From Pseudomonas sp. DC1.2 (GTDB lineage: Bacteria; Pseudomonadota; Gammaproteobacteria; Pseudomonadales; Pseudomonadaceae), in the NCBI RefSeq assembly GCF_034351645.1, contig NZ_CP133782.1, forward strand, positions 5,548,001 to 5,612,000: a stretch of DNA of 64,000 nt, written 5' to 3'. Positions 56,391 to 64,000 of the stretch are shown here, piece by piece; position 1 is the stretch's first letter; every line of letters starts with the position of its first letter. A program made the position numbers and the translations under genes. The notes below the pieces were generated by a model. The model was not told where the DNA came from. It did no database searches and saw only the letters and a list, made by a program, of their open reading frames with translations.

Positions 56391-57263
56391 TCAAAGACTG
56401 ATCGCTGTCGCCTCAAACCGTACACGTGGATGAGCAATCCGGTCTTGCGCCCGCACCAACTCCAGCTCGTAACTGGCGCACGCCTGGGTTTCCAACAGCA
56501 CTTCATGCACCGCCGCTGCCGTGAACTCAAACGCCGCGAGCAGACTGTCGCCCAGCAGCACGCGGGCCAGGAACAACCCGGACGTCAAATCACCAACGCC
56601 CACTGGCTGTCGGGGAAACGCGAGCAGCGGCCGACGTAGGTGCCAGCTGCCCTCGGCAGTCACCAACAACATTTCGAATCCGTCCGCCAACTTGCCGGGA
56701 TATTCCAGGTGTTTGACCAGGATTGCCTTCGGCCCCCGCGCCAGTAGCGCTTGCGCCATGGCGAGGCAATCGAACAGCGACTGCGGCTTGCGCCCCGAGA
56801 AACTGTCCAACTCCAGCTGGTTCGGGCACATGAAGTCCGCCACGGCTGCCGCCTCTTCCAGCAGGAAATCACTGACCTCCACCGGCACACTGCAACCCTT
56901 TTCCGGATGCCCCATCACCGGGTCGCACAGGTACAACGCCTTGGGATTGACCGACTTGATCCGCGCCACTCCCGTCAGAATCGCCCGCCCTTGGGCGGCG
57001 CTGCCAAGGTAACCGGACAGCACCGCGTCACAGTGGCCCAACTCGCCGATCGCGGCGATCCCTTCAATCAGCTCGGGAATCTGATGGGGCGGCAATATTT
57101 CTCCGGCCCATTGCCCATATTGCGTGTGATTGGAGAATTGCACGGTATTGAGCGGCCATACGTTAACCCCGACCCGTTGCATCGGGAAAACCGCGGCGCT
57201 GTTGCCTGCGTGGCCGAACACCACGTGGGACTGGATGGCGAGCAGATGAGGCGAACGTTTCAT
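56391..57263 (-). CDS. pdxY: Pyridoxal kinase PdxY
   Basis: This 290-residue ribokinase-fold enzyme phosphorylates pyridoxal to PLP in the salvage pathway. Marks are [27 protein letters not shown] at the N-terminus, [33 protein letters not shown] and the anion-hole region [19 protein letters not shown]. PdxY-type text rather than PdxK is clear from [12 protein letters not shown]. The ATG is at 57263. It is divergent from the DUF3301 gene. Confidence 0.94.
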   Translation of the reverse strand: MKRSPHLLAIQSHVVFGHAGNSAAVFPMQRVGVNVWPLNTVQFSNHTQYGQWAGEILPPHQIPELIEGIAAIGELGHCDAVLSGYLGSAAQGRAILTGVARIKSVNPKALYLCDPVMGHPEKGCSVPVEVSDFLLEEAAAVADFMCPNQLELDSFSGRKPQSLFDCLAMAQALLARGPKAILVKHLEYPGKLADGFEMLLVTAEGSWHLRRPLLAFPRQPVGVGDLTSGLFLARVLLGDSLLAAFEFTAAAVHEVLLETQACASYELELVRAQDRIAHPRVRFEATAISL

Positions 57264-57382
57264 GCGGTGAGTTCCGTAAAACGATTGAAATTCGAGCCGC
57301 GCAGTATGCGACGAAAAGTGGCCTGTACGACAGACCAGAGACGCAGTTAAGCTGGCGCTATCTTGTTGGAGCACCCCCGCTG

Positions 57383-57796
57383 ATGCTTACCTTGGGAAAT
57401 ATCTTCGTGCTGATGCTGCTCGCCACCGGCGGCGCATGGCTGTGGCACAACCACGGCTTGCGCGAGCGCGCGCTGGAACGGGTCAAGCGGCATTGCGTCA
57501 AGCTCCAGATCGAGTTGCTGGACGGCAACGTGGCGTTGAAAAAAATCGGTTTTATCAAAGATGCCAACGGCCGTCGACGTCTGGCGCGCGTGTATAACTT
57601 TGAATTCACCGTGACCGGCGAAACCCGTCACATCGGCACCATCACCCAGTTTGGCGCTCACAGTGCGCAAATCGAACTGGCGCCCTACCCCATGCCGCAG
57701 GATGACACCGCGCCCGTGGTCGATGTGGCGAGGCCTCGCGCCGAAGTGATCGAACTCAGCCAATGGCGGCAGGATCACAGCAAGTTGCGTCCTTGA
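57383..57796 (+). CDS. DUF3301 domain protein
   Basis: The 137-residue protein begins with one hydrophobic helix ([20 protein letters not shown]), then [36 protein letters not shown], the conserved DUF3301 core (about residues 25-80), and an Arg-rich beta stretch [21 protein letters not shown]. It is probably a single-pass inner-membrane protein with a cytoplasmic domain. Function is unknown. Confidence 0.85.
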   Translation: MLTLGNIFVLMLLATGGAWLWHNHGLRERALERVKRHCVKLQIELLDGNVALKKIGFIKDANGRRRLARVYNFEFTVTGETRHIGTITQFGAHSAQIELAPYPMPQDDTAPVVDVARPRAEVIELSQWRQDHSKLRP

Positions 57797-57846
57797 GGGT
57801 TGATGGCTCAGCATCGAAGCATTTCTGGACGCCCCAAGCGTTGCCG

Positions 57847-58818
57847 CTAACGCGGTTCGACCCTGCACCCCACCAACGCTTGCTGCAACCAATAGCCCTC
57901 TTGGGGCTCGGCAAAAATCAACTCAACCCGCGAATCCTGGCGCCATTCACTGGCCTGCCAATCCAGCGTCGAGTTGTCCAGCGCATTCGCTGAAACCCAC
58001 CCCGCCGTGCTCTGGATAACCAGCTTCGCGCGCCGCCAGGCGAGGCCTTCAAGCCACATGGTAATGAGCGCGACATCGAACAGCTGGCTCGGGTGCCAAC
58101 GCCAGCCTATGCTCCAGCCGCCCTCCTGCGCCTGACTCAAACAAATAGGCCGCGTGGGATCAGTCCAAAGGGCCGGCATCTGCCCAAGGCCCTTGGGCAC
58201 GATGAAATTATCCACACCTGCCACAGCTCGAGCCTGAAGGCCCGGCAATGCGCTCAACGGCAACACAGCCTGCTGCGTCCAGTAAAGCGGACGTGCAGGC
58301 AACTGCGCGACGATTCGCTGACGATCACTGTCGCCAAGCTGTTCTGACTTGTTCAGCAACAGCAGTCCTGCGTGAGCAAGCGCCTGTTGCTGCGCCGCCG
58401 GCAGTGGTTTTCCGGCGGCCAGCGCGTGGGCATCAAGCACCAACACGCAAGGCTGAACGGCCAGAACACCTTGCCAAGGTGCCTCGCTCAACTGTCGCAG
58501 TAACTGCGCCGGATGCCCCAAGCCAGAAGGCTCGATGAATAAGCGGTCCGGCCGCGCCTTGCGCAGCAGGCGCCCAAGCCCGATCTGAAACGGCGCACCA
58601 TTGACGCAACACAAACAGCCTCCGGCCACTTCCCCCAGTGCGATACCATCGGCATCCCGGGTCAGCAGCGCGGCATCGAGACCGATCTGACCGAACTCGT
58701 TGATCAGCACGGCCCAGCGTTCATCTGCCGGGCGCTGTGCCATTAAGTGCTTGATCAGACTGGTCTTGCCGGCGCCCAAGGGGCCAGCAATGACGTGAGT
58801 GGGAATGTTCTGCAGCAT
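57847..58818 (-). CDS. CobW-like G3E GTPase, second copy
   Basis: The 323-residue P-loop protein has Walker A GPLGAGKTSLIKHLM, the CxCC metal motif in AGGCLCCVNGAPF, DRLFIEPSGLGHP and a GTP-specificity LLNKSEQL motif. The C-terminal CobW_C domain ends near WLQQALVGCRVEPR. G3E proteins act as metallochaperones; next to zigA a zinc role is likely. The gene follows zigA and DUF1826 on the minus strand but is split from them by a plus-strand gene, 27 bases from its start. The ATG is at 58818; no strong ribosome site is visible. Confidence 0.87.
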   Translation of the reverse strand: MLQNIPTHVIAGPLGAGKTSLIKHLMAQRPADERWAVLINEFGQIGLDAALLTRDADGIALGEVAGGCLCCVNGAPFQIGLGRLLRKARPDRLFIEPSGLGHPAQLLRQLSEAPWQGVLAVQPCVLVLDAHALAAGKPLPAAQQQALAHAGLLLLNKSEQLGDSDRQRIVAQLPARPLYWTQQAVLPLSALPGLQARAVAGVDNFIVPKGLGQMPALWTDPTRPICLSQAQEGGWSIGWRWHPSQLFDVALITMWLEGLAWRRAKLVIQSTAGWVSANALDNSTLDWQASEWRQDSRVELIFAEPQEGYWLQQALVGCRVEPR

Positions 58819-58845
58819 GGTCGAGGTTTTCTGAGGAGGTTGAAG

Positions 58846-59202
58846 ATGCGGTGGATGGGATTGTCGTTGCTGCTGACACTGATGTCGGGCGAGGCGCTGG
58901 CCCAGGCTTGCGTGGTTCATAGCCAGGCAGAGCGGCTCGACGTGAAGGTCTGCCAGCAAAACCGCACTATTCCGCAAAAACTGTTCGCCGATGGCTTCTG
59001 CCAGCCGAACCTGCCCGGACAAAAGATCGACGTGCAATACGTTGACCAGTGCCCTGACGGCGCCATCGGCGTGTGCAGCAACGCTCAGGTGGCCAATATG
59101 CCTTACCGGCAGGATATTCACTATTACGGCGTGGCCACCGACGCAGCGTATTTGAAGCCGTACTGCGAAGCCCAGAGCCGGGGCTCCTGGCTCAACCCCT
59201 GA
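58846..59202 (+). CDS. Small Cys-containing exported protein, unknown function
   Basis: The 118-residue protein starts with a signal peptide (MRWMGLSLLLTLMSGEALAQA) and contains six cysteines in the mature part, perhaps paired as disulphides. It contains PNLPGQKIDVQYVDQCPDG and MPYRQDIHYYG. GAGGAGG precedes the ATG. It lies in the opposite strand to the CobW/zigA genes. I do not recognise a family. Confidence 0.72.
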   Translation: MRWMGLSLLLTLMSGEALAQACVVHSQAERLDVKVCQQNRTIPQKLFADGFCQPNLPGQKIDVQYVDQCPDGAIGVCSNAQVANMPYRQDIHYYGVATDAAYLKPYCEAQSRGSWLNP

Positions 59203-59206
59203 GGGG

Positions 59207-59875
59207 CTAGCTCAGCCAATCGAGGGTCAGGATCAATCGCCGAGCACCGGGAGCCGGCTGCGGAGAGCGATGGATCAAACCGAAACCTTCGTTGCCGCGC
59301 CAGTTCTCACCTTTGAGCAGCGCGACTTCGCCTTGGATGACTTGCTGGATCTGCGAAAGAGGCTCGGCCTCGGGCTGGCCAAGCTGCTGCCGATCCATCA
59401 CCCCTTCCTTCAGCCACTGGCTGCCGATACCGGCATACGTAGTGATCAGCCGCACCGGCACATGATCGACGTGAAAGCGCGGGCACATGGCCTTGTCCAA
59501 TACCCGCAAACGCACGCCGATACGCTGGGCACCCAATAGACACGCAAAGGCGCTGACCAACCAGGAAACATCGGCGATGAAGCCTTCATAGCCTTCAAGG
59601 TCGCTGAAGCTCGACGCCAGGCCTTGGAGGTTGGGCTCGGTGTCCTCGCCGGATAACTCCAGAGACAGCGCTTCGGCCAAGGGTTCGTTCAAGGACAGCA
59701 GCAGGCTGGCAAAGTCGGCGATGTGCGCCGGAAGTTGGCGCTGCCAGACAGCGAGATTCACATCGTCGTGGAGAATTTTCGTCAGGACTTTGGGGTTTTC
59801 TCCGTGATGTTGACGTATGGCCCGCACGGACGTCTTCGTAGGTAGGCTCGCACCCACTGGGGTAAGTGTGAGCAT
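59207..59875 (-). CDS. DUF1826 protein downstream of zigA
   Basis: The 222-residue protein shares a TGATG stop-start overlap with zigA, so it is translationally coupled. DUF1826 marks are AVWQRQLPAHIADFASLLLS, FIADVSWLVSAFACLLGAQRIGVRLRVLDKAMCPRFHVDHVPVRLITTYAG and SPQPAPGARRLILTLD. The CPRFHVDHV segment looks like a metal site (His, Asp, His), which suits a zinc regulon. DUF1826 genes are often adjacent to CobW proteins. No enzyme function is known. Confidence 0.88.
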   Translation of the reverse strand: MLTLTPVGASLPTKTSVRAIRQHHGENPKVLTKILHDDVNLAVWQRQLPAHIADFASLLLSLNEPLAEALSLELSGEDTEPNLQGLASSFSDLEGYEGFIADVSWLVSAFACLLGAQRIGVRLRVLDKAMCPRFHVDHVPVRLITTYAGIGSQWLKEGVMDRQQLGQPEAEPLSQIQQVIQGEVALLKGENWRGNEGFGLIHRSPQPAPGARRLILTLDWLS

Positions 59876-61080
59876 CAGGCAGCTTCCTCGTGCCAAGGGC
59901 CAAACGGGTCAGGCAACAATCGCCAGCCTTCGACGCCCTGGACCATCTCATCGTCGGTGAGCAGGCATCTGTCGAGCTCAGCTGTAAGCAGTGCGAAGTC
60001 GATGTTCTGCCCGATGAATACCAGCTCCTGACGGCAATCGCCGGTGGTGGTGATCCAGTTTTCCATGATCCCGGCCGTACTTTCTTCGTCTTGCGGCCAC
60101 TGATCTTTTGGCACAAAACGCCACCAGCGCCCGGCAAAACCATGGCGCATCAGCCCCCCCGCCTGGGACCAGCTACCGGCGTCCATGTGTTTGCTGGCCA
60201 GCCAGAAAAAACCTTTGGAACGCAGCAGTTTGCCGTTGACCCACGGACGGTCGATGAAGCTGAAAAAGCGCTGTGGATGAAATGGGCGCCGCGCCCGGTA
60301 GGCCGTGGAGGCGATGCCATACTCGTCCGTTTCCGGTACATGTGCGCCGCGCAACTCCTGCAACCAGCCCGGCGCCTGAGCGGCTTTTTCGAAGTCAAAA
60401 CGGCCAGTATTGAGGATTTTTTCCAAGGGAATTTCGCCCATGACCATCGGAATAATTTCCGCCTGGGAATTGAGGCGTTCCAGGATTGCGATCAGCTCCT
60501 GGCGTTCGCTGCTGCTGATCAAGTCGATCTTACTGATCAGGATTACGTCGGCGAATTCGATTTGCTCAATCAAGAGGTCGGTGATTGAACGCTCGTCCTC
60601 CTCACCAAGGGTTTCGCCCCTCGAAGCGAGGCTTTCGGCGGCTTGGTAGTCGAGCAGAAAGTTCATGCCATCGACGACGGTGACCATGGTGTCGAGCCGT
60701 GCGATGTCAGCCAGGCTTTGTCCTTCGTCGTCGCGGAAGGTGAAGGTTTCGGCAACCGGTAACGGTTCTGAGATGCCTGTGGACTCGATCAGCAAATAAT
60801 CGAAGCGACCGTCCTTCGCAAGTTTGCTGACCTCTTCGAGTAGGTCCTCACGCAAGGTGCAGCAAATGCAGCCGTTGCTCATTTCCACGAGCTTTTCTTC
60901 GGCACGGTTCAAGCTGACATCACGCTGAACTTCGCTGCCATCGATATTGATTTCGCTCATATCGTTGACGATCACGGCAACCCGCAGCTTGTCGCGATTA
61001 CGCAGCACATAGTTGAGCAGCGTGCTTTTACCGGCGCCTAAAAAGCCGGACAGCACGGTCACGGGGAGACGATTGGGCAT
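59875..61080 (-). CDS. zigA: Zinc metallochaperone GTPase ZigA (G3E family)
   Basis: The 401-residue protein has Walker [20 protein letters not shown], the metal motif [11 protein letters not shown], a GTPase IESTGISEP and [11 protein letters not shown] specificity region, and a CobW_C domain ([39 protein letters not shown]). It matches ZigA/YeiR-type zinc chaperones that give scarce zinc to target enzymes. A Zur-box-like palindrome lies about 100 bases upstream. It heads a unit with DUF1826. Confidence 0.93.
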   Translation of the reverse strand: MPNRLPVTVLSGFLGAGKSTLLNYVLRNRDKLRVAVIVNDMSEINIDGSEVQRDVSLNRAEEKLVEMSNGCICCTLREDLLEEVSKLAKDGRFDYLLIESTGISEPLPVAETFTFRDDEGQSLADIARLDTMVTVVDGMNFLLDYQAAESLASRGETLGEEDERSITDLLIEQIEFADVILISKIDLISSSERQELIAILERLNSQAEIIPMVMGEIPLEKILNTGRFDFEKAAQAPGWLQELRGAHVPETDEYGIASTAYRARRPFHPQRFFSFIDRPWVNGKLLRSKGFFWLASKHMDAGSWSQAGGLMRHGFAGRWWRFVPKDQWPQDEESTAGIMENWITTTGDCRQELVFIGQNIDFALLTAELDRCLLTDDEMVQGVEGWRLLPDPFGPWHEEAA

Positions 61081-61181
61081 CAGGTTTCCTCACAGGGTAT
61101 GGCCGGTCAAATCGCCCAGCGATGGCGTTCGCGCAGCTCTTCACGTTCTTTGGCTTCGGTACACAGGGAACGCATATTTCG

Positions 61182-61200
61182 AATGTTATAGTATAACGGT
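61182..61200. promoter_or_regulatory. Zur-box-like palindrome upstream of zigA and the exported protein gene
   Basis: AATGTTATA-G-TATAACGGT contains a perfect GTTATA-G-TATAAC core, matching the gammaproteobacterial Zur consensus. It is in a divergent promoter: zigA begins at 61080 on the left and the exported protein gene at 61278 on the right. Confidence 0.85.
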
Positions 61201-61277
61201 ACAAATTGACCACTCTCCTCTTGCTCGCATCGACAAAGAGACGGATGCTTGAAACCGTTCCAGCCTCGAGAAACACC

Positions 61278-61655
61278 ATGGGAAACGCCCTTAATTGCGC
61301 GCTGTTGAGCCTTTCGCTATTGTTGGCGGCTGATGCCTGGGGACAAACCCCCAGCCTGGCCACATGCACCCGCAGCGCCAATCTGCTGGCGTGTATCGAC
61401 CCCGAGGGCAATGCCTACAGCGTCAACACCGTCGGCAGCACGATCTATCTTCGAGGCTTTGAAGTGGCGGGCAAACGCTATTGGGCACAAACGAGCAGCC
61501 GCTATGGGCAACTGACATTTTTCACCGGCCTCGCTTCCGATGGCGAAGCCTGGGTCGGCTACAGCCGCCGCGTGGGCTGGACGACAATCAATCGGTTTTC
61601 CAGCTCTGGCGGCAGCAGCGCGAAGTTCACCTGTAGTCGGATGACGGGGTGCTAG
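61278..61655 (+). CDS. Small exported protein, unknown, Zur-box linked
   Basis: The 125-residue protein has a signal peptide (MGNALNCALLSLSLLLAADAWGQ), two cysteines near the start of the mature chain, aromatic-rich text (AYSVNTVGSTIYLRGFEVAGKRYWAQTSSRYGQ) and a C-terminal CSRMTGC. I do not recognise a family. The stop codon (TAG, 61653-61655) overlaps the amidase stop in the other direction. A divergent Zur-like box makes it a candidate zinc-starvation protein. In-frame upstream start at 61206 is possible but lacks a signal. Confidence 0.7.
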   Translation: MGNALNCALLSLSLLLAADAWGQTPSLATCTRSANLLACIDPEGNAYSVNTVGSTIYLRGFEVAGKRYWAQTSSRYGQLTFFTGLASDGEAWVGYSRRVGWTTINRFSSSGGSSAKFTCSRMTGC

Positions 61656-62854
61656 ACCTGCGCTTTGCGCTGCTCTTGTTGCCAGGCGACATAGCTATCG
61701 ATCGGTGGATTCTTTAGAAAATACCGCTGCAAACCCTCAAACAAGCCGTTAGCCACCGCTTGTTGGTGACGTGCAGTGACCAACCGCTGGCTGTCACGAG
61801 CGTTTGAGATGAAACCGGTCTCCACCAGAATCGACGGCACATCCGGAGATTTCAGCACTGCAAACCCTGCCTGCTCGACGCGTTTTTGATGCAGCGAGGT
61901 GATACCCGCCAGACTGCCGAGCACCGTGCTGCCCAACTGCAAGCTCGCGGCGATGGTCGCGTTCATCGACATGTCGAGAATGACCCCGGCGAGCATCGGG
62001 TCCTTGTCCTTGAGATTAAGCAGGCTGGTGGCGCCCAACAGGTCCGCGCCGTTCTCGCGCTGCGCCATAAATCGTGCGGTGGCGGAGGTCGCCCCGCCTT
62101 CAGACAGGCAGTACACCGATGCGCCCGACGCAGTGAGCCGTGGCGCCGCATCGGCATGTACCGAAATAAACATGTCAGCGCTGTGCTTGCGAGCAATCTC
62201 CACGCGCTTGCGCAGCGGCACAAAGAAGTCGTCGTTGCGCACCAGTTTCACGTCAAAGCCTTTCTCGCGCTTCAAGCGTTTCGCCAGCAATTGTGCAATC
62301 GATAGCACCACGTCTTTTTCCCGCTCACCTTTAGCGCCGACCGCGCCCGGGTCTTTGCCTCCATGGCCGGGATCGACCACCACAATGATGTCGCGCTTGG
62401 GGTGAACCTTGTTGATGATCGATTCACGCAACGGCGCCGCCGCGATCTGCAACGGCGCGGCGGTCTTCATATCGAGTACCAATCGGTGCCCTTGCCCATC
62501 CTGTGGCGGCAGCAAAAAACTATTGAGCTGCACCGGCCCGCTGAGGTCGAGAACAATCCGCGTGTCGCTCTGGCCGAAATGGCCGGAGCGGATCGAGCGA
62601 ATCACTGTGTTATTCAGCGCTAGCTGACTGAAGTCACCACTGAGACTCGCGCCGCTCAGGTCGATGATCAACCGTTCAGGCGCACTCAAAGAAAAGGTTT
62701 TGTACTGCACGGGCCCGCTCAAATCGAACACCAATCGCAACTTATCGTCCGAACGCCACAGTCGCGCATTGCGCACCTGCGTCGCCGAAACACTGAAGGG
62801 TAAAACGAAAGCCGCGCTGGCCAGAATCAGGTTGAGCAAATGACGTCTGTGCAT
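61652..62854 (-). CDS. N-acetylmuramoyl-L-alanine amidase (AmiA/AmiC type)
   Basis: This 400-residue periplasmic zinc hydrolase cuts the amide between MurNAc and L-Ala in peptidoglycan. It has a Tat-like signal (MHRRHLLNLILASAAFVLPFSVS), an AMIN domain (about residues 25-145) and an amidase_3 domain. Zinc ligands are the His in VVVDPGHGGKDPGA, Glu in EKDVVLSIA and His in FISVHADAAPR, with the catalytic Glu in ILVETGFISN. As a zinc enzyme in a zinc-starvation block, it may be a replacement for a housekeeping amidase. A Zur-like box lies upstream. Confidence 0.92.
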   Translation of the reverse strand: MHRRHLLNLILASAAFVLPFSVSATQVRNARLWRSDDKLRLVFDLSGPVQYKTFSLSAPERLIIDLSGASLSGDFSQLALNNTVIRSIRSGHFGQSDTRIVLDLSGPVQLNSFLLPPQDGQGHRLVLDMKTAAPLQIAAAPLRESIINKVHPKRDIIVVVDPGHGGKDPGAVGAKGEREKDVVLSIAQLLAKRLKREKGFDVKLVRNDDFFVPLRKRVEIARKHSADMFISVHADAAPRLTASGASVYCLSEGGATSATARFMAQRENGADLLGATSLLNLKDKDPMLAGVILDMSMNATIAASLQLGSTVLGSLAGITSLHQKRVEQAGFAVLKSPDVPSILVETGFISNARDSQRLVTARHQQAVANGLFEGLQRYFLKNPPIDSYVAWQQEQRKAQV

Positions 62855-62892
62855 GGTGAAAGCTCGCTCGCGAAAAAGCATCGTCGATTTGA

Positions 62893-62909
62893 ATGTAATA
62901 ATATAACAT
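62893..62909. promoter_or_regulatory. Zur-box-like palindrome between amidase and folE2
   Basis: ATGTAATA-A-TATAACAT has one arm mismatch and matches the Zur consensus. It is 31 bases from the folE2 ATG and 39 bases from the divergent amidase ATG, so one box could repress both. Confidence 0.85.
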
Positions 62910-62939
62910 GCCAAATCAACTCCCACGATGGACCTGCTC

Positions 62940-63836
62940 ATGAACGCCCAGACTCTGCCGGATATCGCCGCGCAGGCCTCACGCCAAGCCCTGCCACTGG
63001 AGTGGGTGGGCATGTGCGGCATTGCCCTTCCTGTTTTATTCGATGGCCAACGGCTGAGCGCCAAGGTCGACGCTGGCGTTAGCCTGGACGAGGGCGACGC
63101 ACGCGGTATTCATATGTCGCGGCTCTACTTGGCGCTGGAAATGCTTGAGCAAGAAAGCCTCACACCCGCACGACTTCGCGAAGTCTTGAAGCGCTTTCTC
63201 GCAACGCACACCGGGCTTTCCAAGTGCGCTTACCTAAAAATCCACATCGGTCTAATGCTCAAAAGACCGGCGCTGATCAGTCCTTTGGCCGGTTGGAAAA
63301 CCTATCCAGCGACGATTGAAGCGCAGGTAAAACACGAGATGTTCCACGTGGAACTTAAAATCGACGTCCCTTACTCCTCAACATGTCCTTGCTCAGCGGC
63401 GTTATCACGCCAGTTGATCCAGCAGCAATTCGTCGATGACTTTGCCAGCGCACCGTTGCAACACGCCGACGTTCTGGCGTGGCTCGGTTCCACCGAAGGG
63501 ATCGTCGCGACCCCTCACAGCCAACGCAGCATGGCTCACCTGACGCTGCGTCTCGCCGACTACCTCGACGATTTTCCGCTGATTGCGGTGATCAATGACG
63601 CTGAAGCAGCGCTTGGCACCGCTGTGCAAACGGCGGTGAAACGCGCCGACGAGCAAGCGTTTGCGTTGGCCAATGGTCAGAATCTGATGTTCTGCGAGGA
63701 CGCCGCCCGACGCTTGAATCTGGCCTTGAAACGCTCCCCCGGCATCAAGGCATTCCACGTGCGCGTGGTGCATGCCGAAAGCCTTCACGCTCATGACGCA
63801 GTGGCCGAAAGCCGCTGGCAGTGGGAAGCAGCATGA
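62940..63836 (+). CDS. folE2: GTP cyclohydrolase FolE2 (GCYH-IB)
   Basis: This 298-residue enzyme turns GTP into dihydroneopterin triphosphate for folate synthesis and, unlike FolE, does not depend on zinc. GCYH-IB features are LPLEWVGMCGIALPVLF near the start, HMSRLYLALEMLEQE, and the metal-site cysteine in VPYSSTCPCSAALSRQLI, with a C-terminal NGQNLMFCEDAARRLNLALK. Such genes are induced by zinc starvation, as the Zur-like box suggests. The ATG at 62940 is used; 62928 is in frame. It overlaps the next gene by ATGA. Confidence 0.94.
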   Translation: MNAQTLPDIAAQASRQALPLEWVGMCGIALPVLFDGQRLSAKVDAGVSLDEGDARGIHMSRLYLALEMLEQESLTPARLREVLKRFLATHTGLSKCAYLKIHIGLMLKRPALISPLAGWKTYPATIEAQVKHEMFHVELKIDVPYSSTCPCSAALSRQLIQQQFVDDFASAPLQHADVLAWLGSTEGIVATPHSQRSMAHLTLRLADYLDDFPLIAVINDAEAALGTAVQTAVKRADEQAFALANGQNLMFCEDAARRLNLALKRSPGIKAFHVRVVHAESLHAHDAVAESRWQWEAA

Positions 63837-64000
63837 TTCGTTGCCGGGCCCTACGCTGGGGCGCACCGGGACAACCACTTACGCCCGCCATCGATATCGA
63901 ATTATCCAAAGGCAGTCTGACGGCGATTATCGGTGCCAACGGATCAGGAAAAAGCAGCCTGCTGAAAGTCATCGCCGGTCTGCAAAAACCGCTGGCCGGG
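63833..64000 (+). CDS. ABC transporter ATP-binding protein, 5' part only
   Basis: The 56 residues present contain Walker A in AIIGANGSGKSSLLKVIAGL, so this is an ABC ATPase, and the text PLTPAIDIELSKGSL fits the metal-uptake (ZnuC-like) group. The gene overlaps folE2 by four bases and so belongs to its operon; a second zinc importer ATPase would fit. The frame is open at the window end, so the product class is inferred, not shown. Confidence 0.75.
   Translation, partial: MIRCRALRWGAPGQPLTPAIDIELSKGSLTAIIGANGSGKSSLLKVIAGLQKPLAG

Overview
The window is a chromosomal segment of a Pseudomonas, most likely of the P. fluorescens group. This rests on the very long PstC/PstA permeases, the Pseudomonas-type pycR-pycA-pycB and zigA/amiC/folE2 neighbourhoods, the gene order (pst, purEK-aspA, pyc, uvrD, zinc genes, as I remember it from P. 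aeruginosa), the GC-rich codon use and the many REP elements built on GGGAGCGAGC-type palindromes. No rRNA, tRNA, CRISPR or prophage is visible.

Layout. 1-6 kb: pstSCAB phosphate uptake operon (minus strand) with Pho boxes before both pstS and pstC. 6-12 kb: MFS transporter, hotdog thioesterase, aldose epimerase-like protein, DUF3299 protein, GlsB/YeaQ-type protein and purEK, whose leader holds an attenuator-like hairpin. 12-17.6 kb: HypT-like LysR regulator, aspartase, Na+/Ala symporter and asparaginase, a likely amino-acid catabolism module.

17.6-32 kb is the accessory core. Two giant paralogous proteins (about 1,530 residues each, resembling the Pseudomonas DUF6543/dermonecrotic-toxin-like group) flank an AraC regulator, an acetylpolyamine amidohydrolase and a polyamine-binding protein. 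The first giant gene is cut near its 3' end by an intact IS3-family (IS2-subgroup) element with a perfect 5-bp target duplication; the last 57 codons survive beyond it. Both giant genes share a related leader with a hairpin ending 23 nt before the ATG, and both encode RLRLRGGG, which contains the LRLRGG tail sequence of ubiquitin.

32-40.5 kb: MocR regulator whose linker DNA is a 12-bp repeat of DnaA-box-like 9-mers, divergent from a PaiB-like protein and two GNAT acetyltransferases; homocysteine S-methyltransferase divergent from an ABC binding protein and permease; an autotransporter. 40.5-46.3 kb: two-subunit pyruvate carboxylase (pycB, pycA), pycR, a small PA3496-like gene, and an RpiR/HexR-like regulator with a palindromic operator at its promoter. 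46-57.8 kb: PAS-GGDEF-EAL protein, uvrD, an EamA-type half transporter, Tim44-domain protein, SMI1/KNR4 protein, Kef-type antiporter, thioesterase, pdxY and a DUF3301 protein.

57.8-64 kb is a zinc-starvation block: two G3E (CobW-like) GTPases, DUF1826, small secreted proteins, a zinc amidase, the zinc-independent GTP cyclohydrolase FolE2 and the start of an ABC ATPase. Two Zur-box-like palindromes serve the divergent promoters. The window ends cut both pstB (left) and the ABC ATPase gene (right).
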